Notes: a model not told the origin generated them from the sequence alone. DNA of 5,947 nucleotides from Desulfobulbaceae bacterium (GCA_024763115.1 JANTGB010000152.1:1-5947); one strand, 5' to 3'. Shown: positions 1 to 5,822, counted from the first letter of the stretch. Translations and numbers: made by a program.

Positions 1-43
1 GTAACCCTTGATATTATAAGCAATATATTTATAAAAACATATT

Positions 44-98
44 GTCTAACAAAAAACGGCTCCATTAATGGAGCAAAACTCACAAAGTTGGGTTAGGC
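44..98 (+). other. attC-like boxed segment with internal palindrome
   Basis: GTCTAAC (44-50) fits the integron attC R'' consensus RYYYAAC, and GTTAGGC (92-98) fits the R' consensus GTTRRRY. They lie 55 bases apart, which is within the usual attC size range. Between them is a perfect 16-base palindrome (59-74). What is missing is the second paired block: the bases just inside the two outer boxes (A-rich on the left, CAAAGTTG on the right) do not pair as L''/L' boxes should. This is therefore at best an atypical or decayed attC site, and the box match may be chance. No integrase gene is present in the window. Confidence 0.25.
59..74 (-). terminator. Short palindrome, possible leftward terminator
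   Basis: GCTCCA-TTAA-TGGAGC forms a six-pair stem with a four-base loop. Read on the minus strand, the stem is followed by CG and six T residues, the layout of a small intrinsic terminator for leftward transcription. No leftward gene is seen immediately to its right, so it would only block antisense transcripts. It may simply be a structural part of the repeat element around it. Confidence 0.35.
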
Positions 99-118
99 GC
101 TTACCCTATGAGTAGTTA
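92..118 (+). repeat. Left copy of long-range inverted repeat
   Basis: These 27 bases read GTTAGG, CGCTTACCC, T, ATGAGTAGTTA. On the opposite strand they match 5851-5878 at all but one substitution (A/G) and one single-base insertion. The copy ends 39 bases before the HEPN gene. The right copy ends 28 bases before fpg in the same orientation relative to that gene. A match this long is not expected by chance in a window of this size. Whether it is a dispersed palindromic element, a mobile-element end or a shared regulatory site cannot be decided here. Confidence 0.8.
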
Positions 119-140
119 CGTTAATGGTTAAATTGTTAAC

Positions 141-146
141 TATAAT
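141..146 (+). promoter_or_regulatory. Possible -10 box for the HEPN-MNT operon
   Basis: TATAAT matches the sigma-70 -10 consensus exactly. It lies 11 bases before the HEPN start codon, so transcription would begin about 4-6 bases before the ATG and give an almost leaderless mRNA. That agrees with the lack of a Shine-Dalgarno sequence there. No good -35 box sits at 16-18 bases upstream. The box is embedded in a small dyad (ATAAT-G-ATTAT, 142-152), and four GTTA repeats precede it (115, 120, 127 and 135), which could be regulator contacts. Confidence 0.35.
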
Positions 147-157
147 GATTATCTATC

Positions 158-550
158 ATGAAAAAAGAAGAGTTAATTTTATATTGGATTGATAGCTCAG
201 ATCGTGATTTTTTGGCTATGATACATTTGTATGAAAAAGGTGACTACTCCTGGGCTCTGTTTGTCGGGCATCTGGTTGTTGAAAAGCTCTTAAAAGCATG
301 GTATGTGCAAAATTTTTCCAACACGCCGCCGTTTATACACGATCTTGTTCGATTGGCTGAAAAAGGGGGTCTTACGCTTGATGAGGATCAAAAAGATATG
401 TTGGATACGATTTCAACCTTTAATCTTAGAGCCAGATATGATGATTATAAAATGGAATTTCACCGAAAATGTACCCGGGAATTCACAGCAAAATGGCTTG
501 ACCAGATAAAGGAGGTTAGAGAATGGACAAAAAACAAGCTTATGGCATAG
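158..550 (+). CDS. HEPN domain protein (toxin-like partner of MNT)
   Basis: This 130-residue, all-helical protein resembles the COG2250-type HEPN family. The pattern ALFVGHLVVEKLLKAW (residues 33-48) corresponds to the family's helix with a conserved E/K-x-x-LKA core. H61-D62-L63 matches the usual HDL step before the third helix. NLRARYDDY (89-97) matches the family's N-x-R-Y motif near the end. HEPN proteins paired with nucleotidyltransferases often act as RNase toxins whose activity is blocked by modification. The canonical R-x(4-6)-H RNase motif is not clean here: R93 to H102 is longer than usual, so nuclease activity is uncertain. The length is normal for the family. The start has no Shine-Dalgarno, but no better start exists and a TATAAT box lies just upstream. 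Its 3' end overlaps the MNT gene by 28 bases, implying co-expression. The base composition is AT-richer than in the flagellar genes. Confidence 0.85.
   Translation: MKKEELILYWIDSSDRDFLAMIHLYEKGDYSWALFVGHLVVEKLLKAWYVQNFSNTPPFIHDLVRLAEKGGLTLDEDQKDMLDTISTFNLRARYDDYKMEFHRKCTREFTAKWLDQIKEVREWTKNKLMA
508..515 (+). promoter_or_regulatory. Strong ribosome binding site of the MNT gene
   Basis: AAAGGAGG lies seven bases upstream of ATG 523 and inside the upstream HEPN frame. It is much stronger than anything before the HEPN start, so the nucleotidyltransferase may be translated more efficiently than its partner. That is the bias expected when the second gene is an antitoxin. Confidence 0.8.
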
Positions 551-831
551 CCACCAGATATGCTGATTTTTTAAGAAAAAACAAAACAGGTATTAAGAAA
601 ATTTATCTTTTTGGGTCATGCGTCAAAGGAACAGCAAACGAAAACAGCGATATTGATTTGGCAATTGTTTTTGATATCTTGTCAGATTCTTTTGATATGC
701 AGGTTGAACTAATGAAACTTCGAAGAAAGTTCGATACCAGAATTGAACCGCATCCTTTCAGAGAAGCAGATTTTAATACGTCCAATCCTTTTGCTAATGA
801 AATCATTCGCAATGGATTAGAGGTGAATTGA
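523..831 (+). CDS. Minimal nucleotidyltransferase (MNT), probable antitoxin
   Basis: This 102-residue single-domain protein of the DNA polymerase beta-type nucleotidyltransferase superfamily carries GSCVKGTANENSDIDLAIV (31-49). That is the signature GS-x-x-x-G followed by D-x-D (D43, D45), which binds the two catalytic metals. A third acidic ligand is plausibly E75 in DTRIEPHPF (71-79), an arrangement seen in MNTs paired with HEPN proteins. In characterised pairs (MntA-HepT) the MNT transfers AMP from ATP onto the HEPN protein and neutralises it; the same role is inferred here. The start is fixed by AAAGGAGG (508-515) seven bases before ATG 523, inside the HEPN gene, so translation is reinitiated or coupled. 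The protein is complete. A function other than antitoxin, such as modification of another target, cannot be excluded. Confidence 0.88.
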   Translation: MDKKQAYGIATRYADFLRKNKTGIKKIYLFGSCVKGTANENSDIDLAIVFDILSDSFDMQVELMKLRRKFDTRIEPHPFREADFNTSNPFANEIIRNGLEVN

Positions 832-1031
832 CGTCCTTTCTGACGCCTAACTTTATCAAACTTGATACTGTCCAAAAATTGTCCTGTTTTTGTCAACTTT
901 TGCGATGTCTGTATTGAGGTCAGGCTTTACGACAAAAATCTGGTGGGAATTCCCTTTAGCTGCTTATAGGAATTTGTTTTAATTTTTAAAACTAATGATC
1001 GCCTGCAGGCGATTATTACTGAAGTGGTGAC
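832..1031. other. Non-coding gap between MNT and the flagellar operon
   Basis: No credible gene is present. The stretch contains GCCTAAC (845-851), a match to the attC R'' consensus and to the inner end of the flanking repeats, 13 bases after the MNT stop. It also holds a 10-base palindrome GGGAATTCCC (945-954), a run of T and A (976-991) and a long dyad (993-1018, listed separately). No GTTRRRY box was found downstream to complete an attC site. This may be the scar or border of the region that carries the HEPN-MNT genes. Confidence 0.5.
993..1018. repeat. Strong inverted repeat upstream of the fliD terminator
   Basis: An 11-pair stem, with a single G-T wobble, encloses the loop TGCA. The inner 16 bases (998-1013) are a perfect palindrome. 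No T-run follows it on the plus strand, and on the minus strand only an interrupted A/T tract follows, so it is not a standard intrinsic terminator. It sits 13 bases before the terminator hairpin. It could be an mRNA 3'-end stabilising hairpin or a protein-binding dyad. Confidence 0.7.
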
Positions 1032-1073
1032 AAAAAAGGGGCAATGGCCGCACACGGCTGTTGCCCCTTTTTT
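1032..1073. terminator. Bidirectional intrinsic terminator
   Basis: Bases 1032-1050 pair with 1055-1073 over 19 positions, including six outer A-T pairs, GGGGCAA/TTGCCCC, two G-T wobbles and GCCG/CGGC. The loop is CACA. The outer A-tract and T-tract provide the U-run in either direction. It closes off rightward transcription from the HEPN-MNT side (or from an ancestral upstream gene such as flagellin) and lies two bases before the sigma-28-like promoter of fliD, insulating the two units. Confidence 0.9.
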
Positions 1074-1075
1074 GT

Positions 1076-1103
1076 TAAAGTTTTTTCAAATTAAAACCGA
1101 TAC
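1076..1103 (+). promoter_or_regulatory. Sigma-28 (FliA)-like promoter of the fliD operon
   Basis: TAAAGTTT (1076-1083) is identical to the FliA -35 consensus. After a 12-base spacer comes ACCGATAC (1096-1103), which matches the -10 consensus GCCGATAA at six of eight positions. The spacer is one base longer than the enterobacterial optimum of 11. The position, directly after a terminator and 86 bases before fliD, fits late-class flagellar control, as expected for filament cap and flagellin chaperone genes. Confidence 0.65.
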
Positions 1104-1189
1104 AATATTTATCAGTAGAAAAATATTTCAGGAAACAGCAAAAAAAGTTTTAACCGAATATGGCTGAAGTTGCGGCCTGAGGTAACATC

Positions 1190-3403
1190 ATGGCAGGATC
1201 AATAACAACACTCGGTGTCGGATCAGGAATTGATCTGCAGGGCATGCTTGAACAGCTGCGGGAAATCGACCAGGCGGTTGTTGACCGTAAACAGGAACAG
1301 ATAACTGTTTTTGAAAACAAACTCAGCGAATTTACCACAGTAAAAAACAAACTCTATGCCATCAAGAGCCCTGCCCTTGATCTTTCACTGGAAAGCACCT
1401 ATCTGGATCGAACCGTTTCCAGCAGCGACGAGGATGTGGCCACAGCCACTGTCATATCCGGCACCGAACCACGCAGCTCTTCCCTGAATGTAACCCAGCT
1501 TGCCACCTCAAGTTCCTGGCTCATGGGAGTCAGCGAGAGTGGCGCAGATCTGGTGGGAGGTTCTTCTGCCACTGAAAACATCTATGGTACGGCAATCAGT
1601 CAGTCATCAAGCCAATATGATGACTCCAACACCACAACAGCTCTTTACAGTGGTGGTTCCATAACCGTTAACTACGGGCCTACTGCTTCGCCAACAGCCT
1701 CTTTTACCATTAATGCCGCAGCAGACATGACTCTGGATGATCTGGTAACCGCTATTAACAATGATGCCGCAAATGTTGAAAACGGTGGCCTGGGCGCCAG
1801 CCTTAACGGCCGACTGGTTACTGCCTCGGTGGAAACCACGGACGACGGCAAAAAATATCTGCAGATAAAAAGCGACTATGTCGGCGCCTCGGGTGAGGCT
1901 CATCAGGTAGCGGCAGCCGTAACCGACGCTCACGCGGACGCTGCTTTGACCTTTGCCGCCTCTGCCAAGGAAATGACCTTTCAGCTCGGCAGCACCTTAA
2001 GCACTGATAATGCCTTGGGACTGGGAAAGACCTTTACTATTACTTACGACAACAGCGGCAGTCCGGTGGATATAAGTATTAATGCCGCTGATTTTGCCGC
2101 AGCAGACGCTGATACTTCCGGATATTTATCCTTTGCCGAGCTGGCTGAGGCAATTAATACCGACAGTGAAAACACGGCAGGCAGCGGCAGCGGCCATGGA
2201 ACCTATGTATGGGCCACAGTAGAAACAGATGCCACCACCGGCAACAATTACCTGCAGGTTGTCTCTGATAACGGGGGCACAGGCCGAGATGAAAAGGTGA
2301 CGATTTCTACTAATGATACAAGCCTGGGGGCGGAATCAGCCTCTATTACCAGTCAAACCGTCAGCAGTCTCAGTAATACTTTTTCTGTGGAAGTTAACGC
2401 CGGTGATACCCTTACTTCGCTGAAATCTAACATAAATGCCGATTCGGACAATAAGGGGATTACCGCATCAGTAATTGATGACGGTTCCCTGACCGATTCA
2501 TTTTTTCTCAGCCTGACTGCCAACGGGGTAGGAGAAGATGACCGCATTATTTTTCCGGCCGGTCAAAATTATTTTGACGGCTTGCCCATGCATGAACAAA
2601 ACGGCAAAAACAATTCGTTGAACGCCATATTCACAATGGACGGCATTAATTTTCAGCGGGAAGAAAATTCCTTTTCCGATGTGATGACCGGGGTAACCAT
2701 GTCTCTGGAAAAAGCCGGCAGTGCCACCATTACGGTAAGTAACAATAACACGCAAATAAAAGAAATGATCCAGTCACTGGTTACAGCATATAATGAGGCG
2801 GTGCAGGAGGTCAGCAGTAAAAGCGATTATGATAACACAACAGGGCAGTTCGGGATTCTGGCCGACACTTCCCTGCGCGACCTGCCTCTTACTCTCCGCA
2901 ACCTGATGACAACTTCAATTAAAGGCGACACCGATAATATTTCTTATGAAAAGATAGATGGCGTATTAACTAAAAAAGATACAAATGTTTATACCTTGTT
3001 TGATCTAGGCCTTGAGTTTAATAGAGACGGCAGTATTTCCCTTGATGAAGATATACTTGATTCCGCTCTGTCAACCCGTTCGGAGGAAGTTGAAGCATTT
3101 TTTCTCGGTGACTCGGATCGGGATATTAAAGGATTTGCCGACCTCGTTAATGACGAGATGAGCCGATTGACCAATGGTGAAGGACAGATAGCTGGTGAAA
3201 AAAATTCCGCCCAGGACAGAATCAATGATCTGGAAACAAAAATAGAACAGGAAAATGCCCGCCTGGACAAAAAATATGAATTATTGACTAAACAATTTAT
3301 TGAATTAGACCGATATATGAATCAGATGACAAGCTTGTCAAACTATCTTTCGTCACAGTTTGACAGTATCGGTAACGCCTGGAGCAGCACAAGCAAAAAG
3401 TAG
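1190..3403 (+). CDS. fliD: Flagellar filament capping protein FliD (HAP2)
   Basis: FliD forms the cap at the filament tip and folds exported flagellin into place. The N-terminal domain (about residues 5-105) begins with LGVGSGIDLQGMLEQLREID, the family hallmark. The C-terminal domain (about 475-735) includes MDGINFQREENSFSDVMTGV (483-502), YNEAVQEV, the TGQFGILADTSLRDL segment and a terminal coiled coil from about 678. Between them are three segments resembling the flagellin hook IN motif (roughly 160-230, 270-370 and 390-455), forming an enlarged surface domain. At 737 residues it is well above the roughly 470 of the E. coli protein. It contains no cysteine, as is usual for exported axial proteins. 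The start is supported by GAGGT (1179-1183) six bases upstream. Residues 306-317 match an EF-hand loop. It is the first gene of the late flagellar operon. Confidence 0.96.
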   Translation: MAGSITTLGVGSGIDLQGMLEQLREIDQAVVDRKQEQITVFENKLSEFTTVKNKLYAIKSPALDLSLESTYLDRTVSSSDEDVATATVISGTEPRSSSLNVTQLATSSSWLMGVSESGADLVGGSSATENIYGTAISQSSSQYDDSNTTTALYSGGSITVNYGPTASPTASFTINAAADMTLDDLVTAINNDAANVENGGLGASLNGRLVTASVETTDDGKKYLQIKSDYVGASGEAHQVAAAVTDAHADAALTFAASAKEMTFQLGSTLSTDNALGLGKTFTITYDNSGSPVDISINAADFAAADADTSGYLSFAELAEAINTDSENTAGSGSGHGTYVWATVETDATTGNNYLQVVSDNGGTGRDEKVTISTNDTSLGAESASITSQTVSSLSNTFSVEVNAGDTLTSLKSNINADSDNKGITASVIDDGSLTDSFFLSLTANGVGEDDRIIFPAGQNYFDGLPMHEQNGKNNSLNAIFTMDGINFQREENSFSDVMTGVTMSLEKAGSATITVSNNNTQIKEMIQSLVTAYNEAVQEVSSKSDYDNTTGQFGILADTSLRDLPLTLRNLMTTSIKGDTDNISYEKIDGVLTKKDTNVYTLFDLGLEFNRDGSISLDEDILDSALSTRSEEVEAFFLGDSDRDIKGFADLVNDEMSRLTNGEGQIAGEKNSAQDRINDLETKIEQENARLDKKYELLTKQFIELDRYMNQMTSLSNYLSSQFDSIGNAWSSTSKK

Positions 3404-3442
3404 CTGCATTTATTTTTTGCTTATCATAAAGGAGAAATTTCC

Positions 3443-3934
3443 ATGAATTCAGCATTAGCTACTAACGCCTATCGTCAATCTGAGGTTCAGAGTAAAATTC
3501 ACCCGGTAAAGTTGATTCATCTGATGTATGAAAGAACCCTGACTCTTCTGGAAATGGCGGAAAAAGGGATAAACGATAATAATCCCCAGCTCAGGGGGGA
3601 AAGTCTGGGTAAGAGTATTGCTATTATTACCGAGCTTTATGCCTCAATAAAAGAAGATGACAATTCCGAGGCTGCCGGCTTTCTGCGCGGTCTTTACGGC
3701 AGCATCCTGACGGAACTTCCCAAGGTAGCGGTTGATAATGATATCGCTATAGTCAAACATGCCTGGAAATATATCAATAGACTGAAAGAAATATGGGAAA
3801 AAACCGCTATGGTTGAAGCTGGACTGCTGACATCTGCGCCGAAAAAGCAAAATACTGATGTTGAAATGGATATTTTTCATGCTCATCCCGCAAAAAAATC
3901 GGAAGTGGCGGCTGGTGTATCCGTTTCTATCTAA
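3443..3934 (+). CDS. fliS: Flagellin export chaperone FliS
   Basis: FliS binds the C-terminal helix of flagellin in the cytoplasm, keeps it from polymerising and hands it to the export gate. The N-terminal signature AYRQSEVQSKIHPVKLIHLMYE (residues 9-30) matches the family A-Y-x(3)-x(3)-s-P-x-k-L-i-x-x-x-Y pattern. LRGLYGSILTELPKVAVDND (81-100) and the following helix to WEK (118-120) match the rest of the helical bundle. At 163 residues it is longer than the usual 120-140. The extra length is a polar tail after about residue 130 that does not resemble the chaperone core. AAAGGAGA (3428-3435) sits seven bases before the start. The gene follows fliD after 39 bases with no terminator, so it is co-transcribed. 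Confidence 0.95.
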   Translation: MNSALATNAYRQSEVQSKIHPVKLIHLMYERTLTLLEMAEKGINDNNPQLRGESLGKSIAIITELYASIKEDDNSEAAGFLRGLYGSILTELPKVAVDNDIAIVKHAWKYINRLKEIWEKTAMVEAGLLTSAPKKQNTDVEMDIFHAHPAKKSEVAAGVSVSI

Positions 3935-3938
3935 AAAA

Positions 3939-4331
3939 ATGTCAACTTTTTCTAAACAGGAACTTATTGCCACCCTGAACGATTTTGTCATAGTTCAGCA
4001 GGAGCATGCCGAACTTTTACAAAATAACAGGATGAAAAGTTTGCCGCTTTGGCATAACAAAAGGCAGCAGGTCTTTAATCACCTGAAACAGTGCCTTGAT
4101 AGTTTTGATCCCCATACCGAGGCAGCAGACAGCGACACAGTCCGGTTAGTAAAAAAGCAACTTGATGAGATTCTGGCTGGTGAAAAAAAACTTGCCGCTT
4201 CAGTTAAAAATCGTCAAAATAAAATTAAAGAAACTCTGCGAAAAATGCGCAAAGGGAAAAAAGTTTTACAAAGATATGGGGGGAACCGTCTGGCAGCGGT
4301 TCAACCGACCTATATAAGCAACAATATGTAA
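3939..4331 (+). CDS. Small helical FliT/FlgN-like flagellar protein
   Basis: A 130-residue, charged, mostly helical protein, beginning MSTFSKQELIATLNDF. The frame is open back to ATG 3858, but that part overlaps the conserved fliS frame, so the start at 3939, four bases after the fliS stop, is preferred. There is no clear Shine-Dalgarno (the bases before it are A-rich), which suggests translation coupled to fliS. The layout of a first helix with paired QQEHAELLQ, a second with HNKRQQVFNHLKQ, and a final helix ending LRKMRKGKKVLQRYGG resembles export chaperones of the FliT/FlgN type. FliT usually lies after fliS and serves FliD. The identification rests on position, size and helical pattern, not on a diagnostic motif. 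It could instead be a lineage-specific flagellar protein. Confidence 0.75.
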   Translation: MSTFSKQELIATLNDFVIVQQEHAELLQNNRMKSLPLWHNKRQQVFNHLKQCLDSFDPHTEAADSDTVRLVKKQLDEILAGEKKLAASVKNRQNKIKETLRKMRKGKKVLQRYGGNRLAAVQPTYISNNM

Positions 4332-4333
4332 AT

Positions 4334-4338
4334 GGAGG
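4334..4338 (+). promoter_or_regulatory. Shine-Dalgarno that decides the flaG start
   Basis: GGAGG lies five bases before ATG 4344. The earlier in-frame ATG at 4332 directly follows the upstream stop codon and has no ribosome binding site, and this GGAGG falls inside its first codons. The start at 4344 is therefore preferred. Confidence 0.8.
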
Positions 4339-4343
4339 TTGTC

Positions 4344-4757
4344 ATGGATGTCAACGTAACTACCGATGTCAAGGGATATGGCGTTCCGGTCGTGCCGGCG
4401 GTTGAATTTGAAGACGCGCAGAAGCCGGCTGTGCAGCCGGTTCCGGAGAGCAGCGAGGGAATAAGTGTAAGACTTGATGATCAGGCTTTGCATAAAAAAG
4501 ATGGTAAAGAAAAGCAGGGAGAAGTGACCCGTGAAAATATTAAAGAAGCGGCTAAGGAAATTCAGGATCGCTTTGAAACCATGGGCAGTTCTTTTCGCTT
4601 TGGCCTGCATGAACATCTTAAGACCAAGAGTATTGTCGGCCAGCTGAAAGACAAGGAAACCGGCGAAGTTATCAAACAGTTTCCCTCTGAAGAAGTGCTA
4701 AAGCTGCGGGAAAAACTGCAGGATTTAATCGGACTTCTTTTTGACGAAAAAGTCTGA
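4344..4757 (+). CDS. flaG: FlaG family flagellar protein
   Basis: This 137-residue protein has a low-complexity, proline-rich N-terminus (1-60) and a C-terminal FlaG domain (about 60-134). The clearest family match is FRFGLHEHLKTKSIVGQLKD (84-103), followed by KETGEVIKQFPSEEVLKL (104-121) and a closing helix ending LIGLLFDEK. FlaG proteins affect filament length or assembly in several bacteria; the mechanism is unclear, and they are often encoded next to fliD. Starting at 4332 would add four residues, but GGAGG (4334-4338) favours 4344. The gene begins 12 bases after the upstream stop and is probably the last of the operon, since the next gene faces it. No convincing terminator is seen after it; a T-run at 4769-4774 is preceded only by a weak stem. 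No cysteine is present. Confidence 0.93.
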   Translation: MDVNVTTDVKGYGVPVVPAVEFEDAQKPAVQPVPESSEGISVRLDDQALHKKDGKEKQGEVTRENIKEAAKEIQDRFETMGSSFRFGLHEHLKTKSIVGQLKDKETGEVIKQFPSEEVLKLREKLQDLIGLLFDEKV

Positions 4758-4994
4758 TTACTCACTGTTTTTTAAGATATTCTTCATTACCACGGCTGCC
4801 TGTCCCGGGAGCTGTCACTAGAATTGCGTCTCTTTTATCCCTCTATAGATCTCGTGAAATTTAATCATATAGTTACGCGTAAAGCCTGCAATAGCAAGAA
4901 ATTGAATCATAATTGGCCACTCACTTCGTCGTGATATAAATTGTCCAAATTTTAGCAGTTAATTGTATGTACTATAACGAGGTCTGCTCTACTT
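4758..4994. other. Convergent intergenic region, no firm gene
   Basis: The region lies between the ends of flaG and fpg. No good intrinsic terminator was found for either gene, although a T-run lies at 4769-4774 and CCCGGG at 4804-4809. On the minus strand an open frame from 4910 to 4818 encodes 30 residues beginning MIQFLAIAGF and ending KETQF. It is open upstream of its ATG to about 4943, and it has no convincing ribosome binding site or recognised relative. It could be the remains of a longer gene or a chance frame. Confidence 0.4.
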
Positions 4995-5822
4995 TTAATT
5001 ACCCTGACATCCGGGACAAAAATATGTTGCCCGGCCGCCGATAACACTTTTTTCAATTGTGCTGCCGCATAATTTGCATGGTTCATTTTCCCGACCGTAT
5101 ACCATGAGTTCAAGCTGAAAATATCCCTTTTTACCGCTGCTGCCCACAAAGTCGGCAATAGTGGAACCGCCCTGCTCAATGGCCCGGCAAAGAATTTTCG
5201 GGGTGAAACGCACAATATTCTCCCACATCGGCCTGGTCAGGGAGCCGATGGGCATTGTCGGGTGAATGCGGCAGTAAAAAAGAATCTCATTGGCGTAAAT
5301 ATTACCTATCCCCACTACCATCCTGCTATCCATTAAAAAATTCTTGATTGGCTGAATTCGCTGTCCGGCCTTTTGTTTAAGGTAATCTGTGGTAAAATCA
5401 GCCGACAGCGGTTCCGGCCCCAGCAGGGCAAAAGGCTTTTTTTCCTCAAATTCTTCCCGACTCATAACCTGGACAAGACCGAAGCGCCGGGTGTCGTTGT
5501 AACGCAGTTCCATATCGTTATCCAGGCGGAAACGCAGATGGTCATGAACGGCCTGCGGGGCATTGGCCGAAAAAAGACCCAGTTTGCCGCTCATACCAAG
5601 ATGGATAATTATAATAGCCTGATTATCCATTTCAATAAGCAGATATTTTGCCCGCCGCCGAATATCTGTAATCTGCTGATTTTTTACCAGTTGTTCCAGT
5701 TTTTTTCGCGGGATGGGGAGACGCAGTTTTTTGCCGCTGAAATAAATTTCACAGACAGTGCGGCCGGGTACCAGGGGGGCCAGGCCTTGTTTAACAACTT
5801 CAACTTCGGGTAATTCCGGCAT
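4995..5822 (-). CDS. mutM: Formamidopyrimidine-DNA glycosylase (Fpg/MutM)
   Basis: This bifunctional base-excision repair enzyme removes 8-oxoguanine and formamidopyrimidines and cuts the resulting abasic site by beta/delta elimination. The N-terminus MPELPEVE provides the catalytic P2 and E3, which fixes the start. RRRAKYLL supplies K59. HLGMSG (74-79), NDTRRFG (109-115), GIGNIYANEILF (171-182) and QGGSTIADF (217-225) are family blocks. The C-terminal zinc finger has C249, C252, C269 and C272, with the DNA-contacting R264 between the cysteine pairs. At 275 residues the length is typical. The ribosome binding site is weak: AGGA lies 13 bases before the ATG. The gene stands alone on the minus strand, converging on flaG, and is unrelated to the flagellar operon. 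All catalytic and zinc ligands are intact. Confidence 0.98.
   Translation of the reverse strand: MPELPEVEVVKQGLAPLVPGRTVCEIYFSGKKLRLPIPRKKLEQLVKNQQITDIRRRAKYLLIEMDNQAIIIIHLGMSGKLGLFSANAPQAVHDHLRFRLDNDMELRYNDTRRFGLVQVMSREEFEEKKPFALLGPEPLSADFTTDYLKQKAGQRIQPIKNFLMDSRMVVGIGNIYANEILFYCRIHPTMPIGSLTRPMWENIVRFTPKILCRAIEQGGSTIADFVGSSGKKGYFQLELMVYGRENEPCKLCGSTIEKSVIGGRATYFCPGCQGN

Noticed and set aside
869..884. TGTCCAAAAATT word shared with TTGTCCAAATTTT at 4941-4953
   Set aside because: The match is only 7-8 AT-rich bases and does not extend; it is likely chance.
1160..1180. Six-codon leader ORF (MAEVAA) before fliD
   Set aside because: Very short, no ribosome binding site, and no codon bias or structure suggesting attenuation.
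1607..1933. Minus-strand open frame inside fliD
   Set aside because: The plus-strand frame is clearly FliD; the reverse frame has no family features. The same holds for the other reverse frames inside fliD, fliS, flaG and fpg.
3858..3938. Upstream extension of the FliT/FlgN-like gene to ATG 3858
   Set aside because: It would overlap the fliS frame by 77 bases, has no ribosome binding site and adds a sequence unlike the rest; it is open only by chance.
4332..4343. Earlier flaG start at ATG 4332
   Set aside because: It directly follows the previous stop codon with no Shine-Dalgarno, and GGAGG at 4334-4338 serves ATG 4344.
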